64,000 nucleotides of DNA from Casuarius casuarius. Lineage: Eukaryota > Chordata > Aves > Casuariiformes > Casuariidae. Each line of letters begins with the position of its first letter. The first letter of the stretch is position 1. The stretch lies in contig PTFA01000017.1 of assembly GCA_003342895.1 (NCBI GenBank), forward strand, positions 432,016 through 496,015, read 5' to 3'. Position numbers and translations under genes: made by a program. Below the pieces are notes generated by a model. The model worked only from the letters and a program-made list of their open reading frames with translations, was not told where the DNA came from and did no database searches. Below, piece by piece: positions 13,139 through 26,949 of this stretch.

Positions 13139-16100
13139 ACCTTCAGGATATCATGAACTGGCTTTGTGGCATACCGTGCTTGAACTACTGACTGTGGCAA
13201 TGAAAGTGCTTGTGAGATTTCCAAATCAGTTTTATGCAGTCAGGAAGTGCTGTGAAAAAGTTTCCAAACATGTGAGTTGCTATTCAAAGCAGGTTCAAGC
13301 CTTCTTGACATTTACTCATTAATTGTTAGCATTTGCTTTATAGCATCTGTGGATAGAAAAAACACCCAGAATGTGCTTGGAATCTGAGTTCAGCTTGCAG
13401 AAGTCATTGAAATAACTTTACACTTTCCATAAGTTTTATTCCTTCATATGTTTTGGCAGAATTGGAATAAACCTAAAATGTGCCATGCACTTTCCAAATA
13501 AAAATGGTATGCCCCTTAGTCCTAGATCAAGGATACCACCGAGCCACAAAATTTTTTCCACATTTAGACAAAATGTTTCCTGAATTGAGGGTTTTTGTGA
13601 AAGAGTCTGTGCTGAAAAATATGGAGAGTGTGCAAAGAAGAAAAAAGGAGAAGGGGAAGTTAATCCTACCCTTTTTCTGTCTTCATTTTAGGCTGGACCT
13701 GTCCTGAGGCATCCATTGGAAGTTGATAGGGCAGGTGAATAAGCGTAGCACTGGGGCAGTTGAGTGGGAAGTACCAGTGACAGAGAGGTCAGCAGGAATG
13801 AGAGTGAGCAAGAGAGGATGGGTAACAATGCTAGGGCTGACAACACTTCTGTATTTCCTGAAAAACATACAAAGCTTAATTATCAAGGTCTGAATGGTTA
13901 TCTCACTGTTTTTACACATTTCCATTGTATGGAATACTACACTTTTTCATTTAGCTGTGTTTTAATGGCTCTTTCAACACTTGCCAAATTTTGTACATTG
14001 TTCATATTAAATATTTGCATCTCACCCTAATGGCTCTTTCACAGCTACTCTAATACATGCTGGGCATGTATCTTCACCAGCTATTCCATTGAAGTTACAG
14101 GTAATCACATCACGTGCATTATTTTAAATGTGTTATCATTACATGTGCCATAGCAAATTGCCAACTTTGGAGCTACTAGCTGCATGCCTTAGCAACAATG
14201 GGATTATTTGCAGAATATGATGTGGAATACAGCATATATGTTCATGAAGTGAACTTCTCATGTTCATGGATCACTTTTAGTCCCTAGGACTCCATCACTT
14301 GCTAAAATTCCACAGAGATAGGAACTACACAGATAACTCCCTGGACAGATCATTATTCATTCATTTTGCATAAGGAAACAATAGTTTTCAGCCTGAGGTT
14401 GATTCAATGTTAAAAACAGAGAAAAGTTTTCCTTCTGCTGGAAGTAATAGCATATGAAAAGCATTCTGGAAGACTGCATATCCTTTCCACTCCTATTCTG
14501 TGTAGCTTGGGTTAAGAGGCTTTGTGTTAGCAATGGAGAACAGCGACCACAGCAGAATTATTGACTCACTGCACTCTACAGTTGTTGTCCAAGTGTGGTC
14601 TCAGTAGAAATACCACAAAATAAAATAAATTTGTGAAAGTCTAAACATGTTTCCTTTCTAACAAGAAATCTCTGAACCTGGTAGACAGCAGTCTTGTAAG
14701 TGTCCATATAGTACCCCTAATAACTAGTGCTGTATTCAGACTGTCTCTCTGAAGATACACCTAAGGACAGCACTGATGTTTTGAAACTGAAATAGTCATG
14801 GTCTCTGGAGCAAAACAGTGTGTAATTCATAGCACTCTTTTTCCTACACAAGAAGTTATGAAAAGACATAAAGAAAGGTTTCTAGCAGGCATAATTGCCA
14901 CTTCAAATGGGGCTTTAGACAGTACAAAAGGCAAAAATAAAGCTGTCCAGAATCCGTCTAAATGGTTCCATTATTTCTGAGTTTATCTCAATAGCCAGGT
15001 GAGAGATTATCTGGCAGCTAGCCTAATATGAAAAATGTTTTGATAGTAGGCTAAGATTTCTACCTGTCTATTAGGTACCCTGCACCAAAATAGAAAAGAT
15101 CCAACTCACTATTTCATCTGCATTCTGCAAATCAGAGTATCAATATGGGATAAGCAGAGTGTCATTCTAGCCATCTTATATCTTAGGGTTATTTTAGTCA
15201 AGAGAAGGCTTGTTTGCAGAGCTGGTCTAACTGGTTAATTCTAGCTGCTAATAGCAGAAAGTTAGAATTGGGAAACTTGTGCAATTATGCCTTCAAGCTG
15301 GGGGTGCACTGAGATCATCTAGACTCTTTCTGCCTGTGCTGGAGTGTGTTGTGATTGTGGCTGGGCCACCTGCACCTTCCTTTGTACAGAAGTCAGTGTC
15401 CAGAGGTGGAAGCTCTTTCCCCAGCTGTGAGGCAGGCAAGGAAGTACACGGGGTCTAGAAGTGAGAAATGCTCTCAGTTTTCCACAGATCAACTCCTATT
15501 ATCTTTCCCTCCGAGGTGATCAGTGTTACGAGGCAGTTAGAGAGCCCATTTGTGCCAGAACAGTGCAAAGGGAACAAGGCATGACTAAGAGATATATGCA
15601 GTTCAGAGCTTTTTTAGAGCTTGCTTTTAGACTATAAATGATGTTGGTTTTGATCTTCCTAGATAGTTGTTTTCAAAGGAACGCAGAATGGACATTGCCT
15701 TTTACCTGTCAGTTCAATCTTACTTACAAAATGAACAAAACATTTAAATATACCAAGATTATAGGTTACTTGTTCTTTTTTTGACTCAGATAGAAATTTT
15801 CCAGGAACTAACTGGTTTTCATAAAATACGATATTTTCTTTCCTGTACACAAAGAAAGTGGTTATTTGGGATAGACCAGATTTTCCACTGTTCACTTGAG
15901 CTGCTGGGATATCCCTCTATTTTTGGCATACTCTTGGTTTCATAAAAATCCACTGGATGGCTACACATTGTGGCAGCAGAACATACTTTGCTACTGATTT
16001 TCCACACTTCTGCACATTACTGGTAAATCCTTTATCTGCTTCCTTCACAGAGAATGATTGTTCTCGTGGTTTCTATGCTGAACTGATTTTTTTTTGCATG

Positions 16101-18530
16101 TTTCCCTTCAGTGTTTCCGGGTGCATTCAAATCCACTTTTTCTTATGTGGCAAAGCTATGTGGCAAAGCCAGACATTTTACAACTTTTCAAAAGAAGTCT
16201 GATGTGCTAACCTGAGCCCTTGCTTGTTAGGAGTGACAAAACTTTCAGCCCCCTAATGGGAGAGGGAAGGGAAGCATAGCAAGGGTGCACACACACCAAA
16301 ATCCTTTCTCTTTTTCTTCCAGAAAGGATTTAGCCAAGATACCTTGATGCTAGGGCTGTTTTTATTTGGTTGACCAGTGTAAATTGGTTAGAAGAGGGCC
16401 TGGTTTGAATTTGCACAGTAGCAAAACAGGAAAACAAAGAGGGGGCAGTGCCTGGAGAATCGGTGCTGGAAGATATGGTGGCTGCAACCCCTTGTTAATG
16501 AAGCTACCAATACTGTAAATGGCAAAGGGAAAAAAAAAAGAGACTCGGGCAGAGCAGCAGAGAACCAGAGGACAAGCACATTTTAAAAGCTTTTCCTGCT
16601 ATCTCAGTAGCTGGCATTGGTCCATTCTCAGAAACCAGTGAGGGAAAGAAAGGACATCAGAAAGAAAGAAAATCCCTTTCATCTTATTTTTTCCTCTTTT
16701 TAATGTGCCCTGCAATATAGATATGACAAAGGTACAGAACAGCAGTGGAAAAGGACATTGGTAGTGACTGAGAAAAAAGGGGAGTGCACTAAATGGTACC
16801 CTGCTCACTACCCTTCTTCTGATAAAACGTAGTAAGTCTCACTGCACAGATTAATGTGCATTGCACATATTTTAATCTTGAAAGTTAAAGTTTTAAGTTG
16901 AAATCTGTGATTCCACTGAAAATGGATGGATGAATTGGAATGAATTTAAGGAAATGAATATCGAGAGAGGAGAAACAGGCAGGGAACAATCAAGGACTAA
17001 TTTCTTTCAGAGACTGTTCTATCCAAATATCACAGAGAGGTGCCCTGACAAAAGGGATGTTCTGTCAAAGAAAAGCCAATGCGAGATCATAAAAGGAAAG
17101 ATAAAAAATGCCTTAATAGAAGATTAATAGAACATAATTATTCTCAAATTTGTTTGAGAAACAAAGGAAAGAATATCTGATGAGAAACTTGAAGGAAAAA
17201 ATGTGCCTAGTAATCTTGAAAGAATTTGGAAACCGCTGTTATTTCAATACAAGACAGCTAACCTTCAACCTAAATATTTTCTATTCTTTTTTCCCTCCAT
17301 GCTATTCTACAGGTGTCAGCACACATTCCCCAGCTGCCATTGATATAACAGCTGTTATGAGACTTTGGCAGTGCTAGTGATATATTGAAACTTCACAAAG
17401 GCTGAGGTCCACATCACCCGAAAACAGTCCTTCAATTCTGAGTTTAGACAACCCCTACAGCTAGCAGGAATCATAAGTAACAGCACAGAGTTTTGTCGAG
17501 GAATAGGCATGGGTGGAGGGAAACCACCTGAGACACTTATGATAGCTACACTTCAGCCCATAGTTTCTCAGCAGCTTCTTCAAAAACAGCCCAGGAGCAG
17601 CTGGTTGATCTGGAGCATGTTTGGGAATTCTCAAGATGCCTGGTGAGTTTTTCTTACTTTAAAGTTTCATTACAAAAACTTTTTCTCATGTCTACCTGGA
17701 TTCAGCAATCTAGACTCAAATTGGTGGGCCCTGTTTTTAAACTCTTCCAACCCCAACATTGTAGAGTGCCACTGAGACAGCAGCGTGTTTTACAATTAAA
17801 ATTTCCAAAGCTCAGCTAAAGCCCCCAATTCATTAGACTTATAATTAGAACCAGTTGGTGTTTTTCTATCACATCATGTTTAATAGACAGTTCTAAATAT
17901 GGCATGGCACACAGCTCAGATGCCTTTGCAAGACAAAAAGGAATGGATCTTCTAACCTTTAAAGTCTGTAAAGTAACCAGCTCCTACAGTGGGTTGCTTA
18001 GCCACCAGAGCTGATTTTTCTTGTGACTGTATGTGTATAGATTATTAGTACTTTCATTCTGTCTATCAGTTACTTAGAGGAATCCCATTTTATCAGTGTA
18101 TCTAAACAACAATGTTATATAAAAATGTCACTGCAAAATGTCCTGGCTGACAGTTTTTATCTGGTTAGGTTCCATTTTCCTGAAACTTCTTATTCTGCTC
18201 TGATAACAAGCACTAGTACTAAGGCCTGACCCAAAGCCCACTGAAGCCGTTAAAAAAATGCCCACCGAGAACTTTTTGTTATGCTTTTATTGTTGTTGCC
18301 AAAGATCAGTCCTGAAGACACTGTTTTAAAGAATGACTCCCCCAATCCCTCTACAGTATCTCTCATTCAGAAGGGACACACAAGGACCGCAGGAAGAGAA
18401 ACAACCAAGCTAGCTCTGCATGTGATAGACCCAGCACCGAAAGCACTGGAACCTAGGCAGACCAGCAAGCAGCAGGGTGAGGAAAACCAGGGTTTACCAA
18501 TTCAGCCACAGCATCACACAAACTGGACTC
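13139..18530. other. Unannotated stretch after the CR1
   Basis: No exon with convincing coding signal, no RNA gene and no clear repeat was seen. Open frames are short and lack domains. The region includes a run of ten A at about 16,510 and pyrimidine- and purine-rich patches of ordinary kind. Confidence 0.55.
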
Positions 18531-18531
18531 T

Positions 18532-18578
18532 GGTCTTTCTGACTTCAGCAGATAAACTCACATGGCATTGAGCTGCAG
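18532..18578 (+). repeat. Unidentified repeat, copy 1
   Basis: These 47 bases match 19,778-19,824 at 40 of 47 positions without gaps (about 85%). Both share TCTTTCTGACTTCA and GAGCTGCAG. Weak similarity may continue to about 18,650 around CACCTGTG. The family is not recognised. It could be two pieces of an old interspersed repeat or a local duplication. Confidence 0.6.
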
Positions 18579-19777
18579 TGGTTGGACTTGGGCCAGCAAC
18601 TTTGCAAAACTGGGGATTTCCAACCCACCTGTGGTTCAGAGCAAAGATCTGCTAAAAGGTCTGTTGTATTTCTGTAGTAAGTTAGTGTTTCATTTCTTTC
18701 TAAGCTAATCATCTGTGGCCTAATTAAGTATGCCTGTTTAAAGTATCACAAAAAAATTTAGTTTGAACACTGTATGAACAGAAATATGTAGCGCAACAAA
18801 TCACCACGATGGATTTTTAACAAGAGCATTGCTTATTTTTTTGCTTTGTTTAAAAGATGTCTTCCCGTAGTGAATGTTCTCTGTAGTCCCTCTTGACAGT
18901 GATAACTGGTTACATTCATTTACATGTGCCAAAAGCAAATACATGGGGGAGGGTCATTTCAGTCAGCTGCGCAAAGCTATCTGCTGCTGGTCTTGATTTC
19001 ATAATTGAGAGCAAAAAACCCACATTACTAGGTCTCCACAGGCAGCCAAACAAGCTACAAAGTTCATTGAAACAAAATGTCATGACCTGAGCAGAAACAG
19101 GATATAGCATTAGTGAGACAGGTCTTGCATGTGTGTAAATCAGTATTAGATAACTGTATCCAGCAGTTACATGCTGATTCCTATTGCCTCAAGACCTGGC
19201 CTCTTACCCATAATGCAAAGATATCCAATTTTGACACCCTCCTCCACTCTGACCTCTCCATTCTCCTAGCATCTCACCAAATGAATCCCCATATCCTCAT
19301 CTTGTTCCCCTCACCTATCCCAAACACTCACCTTGCCAAGCCTGTCTCACTCCCTCATTCCCAGCTCATGCATTCCAGACCCCTGTAGGAGCCTGTAGCC
19401 CTGTTTTTCTCTGATCTTTATCTTCCCTGTTCCTCAAGATCTCTCTGGGCAACCTGCAGCAGCATCCCAACAGCCTGGGGAGAGGACCTGCCTCTGTCAT
19501 GGGGACACCTGTGGCAACTGTTGTCCTGCAGCCTCCTTTCCAGCAGTCACCACGTAGCCTACAGGCTGCCAGCTAGCGTGGCCAGGAAGGGGCTTCGGAG
19601 GAGGCAAGAGGCTGTGATGCAAGTAGGAGGCATCTCTGAAAAAACCTTTTGGATGGTGTTGTGGCCTGGTACCATAAACTTTCTCCTGTCACATGACACA
19701 AAATGTTTGTCTGTTTCTCTCCTTTCTCACGAGCCTTCTGTACCTCATGTGTCAGAGAAAAGAAGATGAACTTCAGT
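18579..19777. other. Unannotated stretch between the two repeat copies
   Basis: A C-rich, G-poor part lies at 19,230-19,390, and a moderately GC-rich part at 19,440-19,660. No gene or known transposon was identified. If the flanking copies are ends of one element, this would be its interior, but no retroviral or transposase-like protein was seen in any frame. Confidence 0.4.
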
Positions 19778-19824
19778 GCTCTTTCTGACTTCAACAGATA
19801 AGTTCAAATAGCACTGAGCTGCAG
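19778..19824 (+). repeat. Unidentified repeat, copy 2
   Basis: This is the direct-orientation partner of 18,532-18,578, offset by 1,246 bases. There are 7 mismatches in 47. Confidence 0.6.
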
Positions 19825-22530
19825 GACATGCATTCGGGTGGCCCCTTTATTATACCAGAGAGCACCAATACACCTGTGTTACAAGAGCATAACAAATATG
19901 TTACACTGAGAACCACCGAGATGCAGTTAGAGCAGCTTTTGCTTTATTTTGAGAAATAAATTCTCAAGTTAGTGTGCTGCATTCCCTCCCTCTGTTCCCA
20001 ATAAGCTGTGTTCCTTGGGTAATACAGCTGATGGAAACCAGCCTGCAAAGCCGTCCTGAATATGAGAACCCAAAGCAGCACAATCATTCTATATGTCAAG
20101 TGCCTACTGTGGCAACCTGTACAAATCACAGACACTTTGGTACCATAATCAGATGATACAATTTAGAGCAGCTCCTATCTTAGGGCTCAAGGCAGGCTAA
20201 CTTTATTATCAAGGTGCCAGGACCAGACTCACAACCTGCACATCCCAACCAGTGATCCATGGCTTCAGGGGGAAACTGGACTATGAATAACAACAAAGGT
20301 GTCAGAACGATTGGTGACTCACTGAAAGTTTGTGATCTAAAATATCGACAGTCTGCCAACCATTTGATGATACCTGTCACTGAGGTACAAGACAAGAATG
20401 AAACCACAAAGTGTTTCTGATTTTTAAAGGTCAGTTCAAAGTCACTGTGGGTGGAATCTTCTGAACTTTCACAGAGATTTTACTGAGAAAGAGATAAATT
20501 AAAAATGTAGCTTGATTACTATTAACGTAAAATACCTATCATATAATGTTTTTAATACAGGTGAAACTAGCCTACCTGCAGTTCCAAGCTTAGCTGCATA
20601 TTCTTCTTTATATTTCCTACTTTGAATGAGCCAGAACTTATAAAATTTTCATCTAAGGAATGCCAAATTTATGAAAGTACTTGATTGTGCATTTTAGTGT
20701 CTCTTACCCCTGGAAGTGAGGTCTGTGCAATGGTATTGTCATGAAGCAAGCAATGAACCACATGCGCATATAGTTCATCATCTGTATTGAGGAAGGTGGG
20801 AGAGCTCCACGAGTTAACAGTTCTGTCTGTAAAGCTTTCTCTCTTTTTATTCCCAGTTGGGCAGATGTGAGGTTTCACCTTTCTGTCCTACCGGTCTTTT
20901 CCAAATTGACAAAATGACATTCAGCTGGTTAAAAAATGCTATTCATTGTATACATTAATACAGATAATTTCCTTAGGGTTTTCATTTGACACAAAAGAGA
21001 TTTAACAAAAAATCAGATTACCCTCAACATAAATGAGTTATAGTATGTTCACAGTGCTGGAACTCACAGAAGAAATGGAAGATTACAAGCAGGCTAAAGA
21101 AGTCAGAGCCCATGGGAGAGCCCTAGGTCCCTGGGCTTGAGAAGGTTAGATGGAACAACATAGCCTTCAGGTGAGTCTTTACATCTCTGACAAGGGCTGC
21201 CCTTCGAGGGTTATCCTGACTACATTTTAAAAAAATGGCTGTACTTATAGTTAAGGAGAAACTCAACATTCTCTCAAATGCATTTTTAAATGGCTCTCTC
21301 ATTAATGGCAAACCTAATTTGACAGTTACCACCATTAATGAATTCTTATTGGATCCTGTAGTGCACAGACTTTTTTTTTAATGTGAGACTGTTCTTAAAT
21401 TTTTAGAATTACTTTTATTTCTTAGGAACTTGTAATACTAAAAGTCAAAGTGGACAATTCAGCCTCGGTATCTGATTTCCTAATGAAATGCTCATTGATC
21501 TACTCAGACGGCTAACTGAAACAGTAGAGTTATTTATTAGAATAAGCTGTGCAGCCTTATTGCTTTGCCCTTCCTTTTGCTGTCTTTTCTTTCTCCTCTT
21601 GAACTTGTAACACCATGCTTAAAATGAGAAGTGAAATTCTTAGGAAAAGAAAAGCATTTGGGGGGATTTTTCTTGCAAAACACCCTGGGACTTTTTAGAA
21701 TAACATACAGTAGTTAAATGTGTTATAAAATTTCCTAGAAAATTCTGATTCTGTGTGGCTCCCAAACAGGACTCCTTCTTGTCCCGCATCACTTCTTCCT
21801 GACAAGATACCTGTACGTTATAGAAAGTACTTGTCAAAGGATTTGATTTTAGCCTGGTTTTCTGAAGGAAAAGGTTTGTGCTATAATAGTGTATATATGC
21901 ACATGTGCTCACCATACTTAATAACTTTGGAGCCCCCCATCATGCTCCATGACATCTGACAGAGCAGCAGAGTACTCAGAGAGATTAAGTTTTGCAAAGT
22001 TCATGAAGATCCGCATGGGAGAGACCTGTTTTGCAGGAGAGGATTTCTGATGTCTGCTACTCAGGGTGCTCTCCCTCAGGGATTTTGTGGTGTCTGAAAA
22101 TGTGCAGGAAGATTTTGAGGAGAGGGAGGTCAGGCATCTGTAATGCACATCTCTTCCCACTTACCTCCTCTGCCTTCTCTCTTCTCCACTTCTAGTAACT
22201 GCTGGCATTTAACTGAAGATCCTCGACCTTGAAAGCATTTCAGCACATTCAGTGGTTTTGATGTTTCCCTAACTACAGCCTCTATTTGACTGTATTAAGT
22301 CAAAATTTAAAAAGACATCAAGGCTTTCAGGGATGTTCCATTGAAGAGACAGTAATTTGTATCAAAGATCATAGTGTTCACATTCTTGTGAGAAAACTCT
22401 TAATGATATCAGGCAATCCACCTCCTGCAGATTTTTCAGGACCCCATAGTAACAGATTTGCCTTGCCTTGCTCTTTCTTTGGTTTGTTTCTGTTTTTGCT
22501 TTGGCCTTTCTGTGTTTATTGTATTTTCCT
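19825..22530. other. Unannotated stretch
   Basis: No coding, RNA or repeat feature can be supported. The sequence is moderately AT-rich with short chance open frames. Confidence 0.5.
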
Positions 22531-22532
22531 CC

Positions 22533-22588
22533 TTAATCCTTAAATTAAGGATTAAATCTGTGTCCCCATATCCAAGTTTGCTGGATTA
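22533..22588. promoter_or_regulatory. Cluster of K50 homeodomain (OTX/PITX-type) sites
   Basis: A perfect inverted repeat with 11-bp arms (TTAATCCTTAA and TTAAGGATTAA, one-base spacer, 22,533-22,555) contains TAATCC and GGATTA facing each other. A third GGATTA follows at 22,583-22,588. TAATCC is the known binding core of K50 homeodomain proteins such as OTX, CRX, PITX and GSC. The sequence shows the motifs; binding is inferred. Confidence 0.3.
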
Positions 22589-22591
22589 ATC

Positions 22592-23229
22592 AGATGTTGC
22601 TTGAATCTATGAAGGGGGGTTCTGCTTTATTTTTGGATGCTTAGGAATTACTGAAACTTCATCAGTGAAGACTTTTAATGAGGAGTTGGAAGTCCACTGA
22701 TTAATTAATGTATTGTAGTCTTTTTCACTTGGTGTTTCAACTTTTAGTTTTATACCACTGCCTGGGGGGGTGTGTCTCTTAGACTGTCTGACAGCAGCCT
22801 CATTAGTCACAGAAATGGGCAATAACTTCTTTAGATAAAATCTNTTCATTGATCTTAAAAGAGAAGTTTTACTTTGCGCTCTTTATTTAGTTTTGTAACA
22901 GTCCTTTTGTGTCATTACTGTAACACTGTGACCCTGAGGTCTACCCTAAATAGTCATACCACTTTGTGCAATGTGTCATTAGGACCTGCAGGTTGGATAC
23001 ACCTGGATCAGGAACTACACAGCTGTAAAACTGTAAAACAACTGCAAGTCTCGCAGTTTAAGTTGACAGCATTCCTCCCTAGCAGTCACTTCAGAAGAAA
23101 AGCACACGATGCCATTATGATTCTGGAGAGGGCAGCTTTCAGATATCTTTCATAAAAATACAGTTCTAACTTATAACCTATACTCACTAGCGATCAGATC
23201 CACAGACACTTCTAGATGTCTGATTTGCA
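22592..23229. other. Unannotated stretch
   Basis: No gene or repeat was recognised. There is a single ambiguous base at 22,844 and a run of seven G at about 22,763-22,769. Confidence 0.45.
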
Positions 23230-23395
23230 CTCAGAACTTCCCCTTCAAATCAGTGAGATAATAGACACCTAAATAGGACTCAGTAGTTAGTTTCACAAAG
23301 GCAGTTCAGTTCAAAAATTGGCTTTGGTGCCTGATCGCTAGGAAAATTTATCAAAAATTACTAATTGGGATTTTCCCTTGTGGATCTGGCCAAAG
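23230..23395. repeat. Possible relic of an old palindromic amniote repeat
   Basis: The phrases AAATCAGTGAGATAATAGACACCTAAATA and, 100 bases on, TTGTGGATCTGGCC resemble parts of palindromic repeats common in reptile and turtle genomes, in which AGGCACCTAA cores flank a self-complementary ATTGATTTCAAT-type centre. The copy is very degraded. The family name is not known to me. Confidence 0.25.
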
Positions 23396-25250
23396 TAATG
23401 TCTGCAGGGATGCTGACTCCGGAGACTGGTCCAACTGGTCAAACTCAAATAGATATGTTCTGACTAATTGAGCTCTCTTGTAGTTTCAGAAATGTAAGGA
23501 AAGAGACTAACAAAGAGGATCTCCCCCCTCCTTCCTACTCTATATCTTGTGAAACTATGCTGAAACTTCTGCTTGTTGAAATCAGTCAGTGCTATGTGAA
23601 TTTGTGAATCTATATTTTCAGGAAAACTGCATTTTCTGGAGAAGAAAATAATTGTTGAAAATTTGTGAGCACTGCATGTGGCAGTTTTTAGTCATGTCGC
23701 ATAATGGGGGGAAGGGGAGAACAGGTATTCAAATGTCCATTGGTGAATACCTAGAAAGGATATGGTCTTTACAGGGCTGAAAAGTATATTCATACTGGCT
23801 GACAGACTAGCAATAGGCATATTAAATGATCATTTTTATTCAAAGAACTGGCTGCATTTCTGAAGGATGTGAAAACTATTACAGTTTGTTCAGCAGTCTG
23901 CCTTTGGATGGGTTACTCCATCTGCCTTGTCAGTTCTTTATTTTCCCCTTGTTTCTTTTTCTCAGTAATTTTCACTCTCTAGTGCTTCACATTAGGAGGT
24001 CTCTATCTTCCCTATCGTTGACTTTTAGAGTTATTTGTTTCCTATAGTGTAAATTGAGCTTATGGGAATGTGATATCATTTTTCACAAACCTCCTGGGAT
24101 CAGGAGAAATCATATCAAAGATAACTAATTTGTATATTACATGTTCTTGCTAAGAAAGTTAAGAAACAAAGTGTAAGAACAAGTCAAGAGACCTTTAATT
24201 GTTTGACTCCAAAGCTTCCAATACATCAGTAGGTACGACACAGTGTGGTGTACGTGTGCCTCTGCTGCATAAACATGTATTAGCAGTCAGTGGCATCAGA
24301 GAAAGGCTGGCTTTCACACACCCCTCTGTAACCAGTTATTTCTCACTAGGTTATTTCAAGATTCCTCATGTTATGATTAGAATTTTATATTTCTATGACC
24401 TAAAAATAGCTCCTGTATGGTCTGTAGATTCAGTGGATTTTATAGACATTGTTTAGGAATGGAAAATTGTGTCAGTACTTGAAAAGCAATGAAAAAATCT
24501 CTAGTTTTCTGCATAGTTCTAAGCGAACTGGTTTGCTGAATTTTACACTGAGGTAGAGGCCTTAGATATGCCATTTTCTTACAAGTTAGATGCTGATAAG
24601 TGACTGGCTAAAACAGGGAGACCGGTAAGGGACAGCCTGTAACATGAGCTCATCCTTAATTGTACTAGGCTGCCACATTTGAAATAGGTGTTCTGAATCT
24701 TTTAAGTGAGGAAAAGCATTGGTCAGAGCTTGGTTTATTTGCAAATTCAGCTATAAATCATCCATAATAAATCAGGCTTTGCTGCCTCCACTGCTCCCAG
24801 AACCGTTTCTTACATGTTTATTTTAGGACTCTGTATCTGCCATAAATTTGGGGGTGTTTTTCAAATAGTGACAGTGACATATTTTGATATGGCTGAGCTG
24901 GCTGCCAGAAGTGGGGCTAGCAACATGCTGAACAAACAGAAGTTCATGTTTCCTTTTTTTAAAAAAATCACCTATCATGAAATTCATCTATGGTCAGAGT
25001 CCATACACATGGTTTACTATTGACCACAGAGGCTATGGAGGAGCTGACTAAAGAACATTTGCTGAAGGGTGAATTTCAATTAATAGTATGGTCCAGCTGA
25101 TTTTTTTTTTCCCCTGAGGATCTCTCTTATACAGTATCAGGACTTTCTGAACAACATGAGACTGGATGAGATTTTCTAGGCGGGCCATCAGTGCAAGCAA
25201 GAATGATGCTAAGAGTGGCCTTATCCTTTTGATCCTTTTTCTTTATTTCA
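23396..25250. other. Unannotated stretch
   Basis: No supported feature. A strong splice-acceptor-like sequence (CTTTATTTCAG) ends it at 25,251. It is followed by about 140 bases open in one frame, but no matching donor or known domain was found. Confidence 0.45.
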
Positions 25251-26949
25251 GCCGAAGTGGGACAGCGATTTCCAAGAATAAAATTAAGAAAAAAAGTTTT
25301 GTTTGCCCTGAAGGTGTACTGTCAGAAGAGTATGCATCACTGCTGGAACCAAGGTGGAGGAGAATGGGGAGAGGATCAGAAATAGAGTTCAGAGATGGGG
25401 TGCTCGCAGAGACATGCCTTCCTATGTGGGCCATGGGGATTTTTGTGCGCAAGTTGGAGTGGTCAGAATGGGAAAAGTGGGGGCACTCTCCAAACACAGT
25501 TGGTGTAGCAAAGAACAGAGATGCTGGAGATAGATAGGTTTCACTTCAGCCCCGCTCTGGTTTCTCAATATGAAAACTATTTCTTAGTCCTGTGCTTGTG
25601 GATGCGCAGAGCATCTTTATGATTTGGAGCACAGGAAATGTGAGCTGGCTGCCCTGCTCTGCTCTTAAGGACTCTCTTTGCTACTGTCCGCACATTTGTC
25701 CACATTTCATCAAACAGCGGGCCACTGAAGAGGTGAGTTGGCATAGATGCAGTAAAGACTTGTTAGAGATTGGCAGTTCATTTCTCAGCAGGTCTTGCCT
25801 TCAGTGAGCATCCTCTCTCCTGTCATGGTCCTTACATGCTGAGCAGGCTCCATAAGCATTTCTCAGCTGCAAGAGTGAAGCAGCTCTTCCCTGGACCTGT
25901 GCTGGAAATGAAAATAGCCCAGAAGAAGAGGGATAACAGTGGTATTTCCACTACTCTTCATGCTGGAGCTTAGCAAGCATGGCAGAGTAGGCCATCCACT
26001 TTCAGTGCAGAGGAGTCATGGGAACAACACAGGAGGGGGTCCCAGGGAGAGGAGCAGGGAGCAGGGAGGAGAAGCAGGGAGGAGAGCAAGCAGCTTCCTC
26101 CCTGAGATAGGAAGAGAGCAAAAACATGGGCCAGTGCAGGTGAGTATAGGGGCAGAGCGAGGAAGAGTCAGGGGAAAAGGGTAGGAACATGAAGGGGCAA
26201 CAGAAAATGACTAACCTGGGAAGCAGTGAGAGGGCTAAGGGCAGAGGACGTGAAGACGTCGATGTGCAGCCAGGGCAGACACCCCACACGCAGAAGGGAC
26301 AAGCACACCAGAACATGTACCTTTCTCTACTGCCATCAAATACTTGCAAAGCCAGCTAGCTAACCACATTTCTTGTCCCTGGTAGCACCTGGTCTGTATA
26401 GAAAATAATAGCTCACTGTAGGCACCATGGTAGCCAGGGAGATTATATACCACAGTGGCCCTGAGAGATACCACTTCAGTTCTATGCCCACCAATATTAT
26501 TTTTTCCAGAAAGCCTGAATTTTGGTGTTTTACTATATTTTAGTACTTAACTTTATAAGTCTAACCTTTTTCTTCTTCGCCTTCCCTGTGTGTTTTTATA
26601 GAGATGTGTGATTAAAGGGAAAACGCAAGGCCACCAAGCTTAAAACACAGCTTACGCAAGTCCCAAACTAAGAGAGATACAAGCTTGTTGCTACTTCTTC
26701 CTCCCCTTCTCTACCCACAGCCAGATACAATGGGATGTTTTCCTAAACTGGAACAGATTGTTTGCTGGCAAGGCTAATGGAGAATAGAAATGCAAAGATA
26801 GCTGTTTTGTTGCACCTGCTGTTTAAATAGATCAGCTACTTACTGTTATAAATACATCTGTAGTCCCTTCATCCACAGCAAATGAGTTATTAAACTGTGA
26901 AATGTGAGTTTGGAAAAAAAAGGAAAAGCAGAAATGTTTGTGAATGCTG
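25251..26949. other. Unannotated, locally purine-rich stretch
   Basis: A 123-codon open frame crosses the acceptor-like site at 25,251 and has no recognisable domain. Purine-rich sequence with five GGG tracts lies at 26,035-26,079. Nothing else could be identified. Confidence 0.45.

Noticed and set aside
12290..13322. Cluster of overlapping open frames on both strands
   Set aside because: Mostly explained by the CR1 insertion and its frameshifted ORF2; not host genes.
25166..25537. 123-codon plus-strand frame crossing an acceptor-like site
   Set aside because: No domain recognised. The frame runs through the putative intron end, and no good donor follows.
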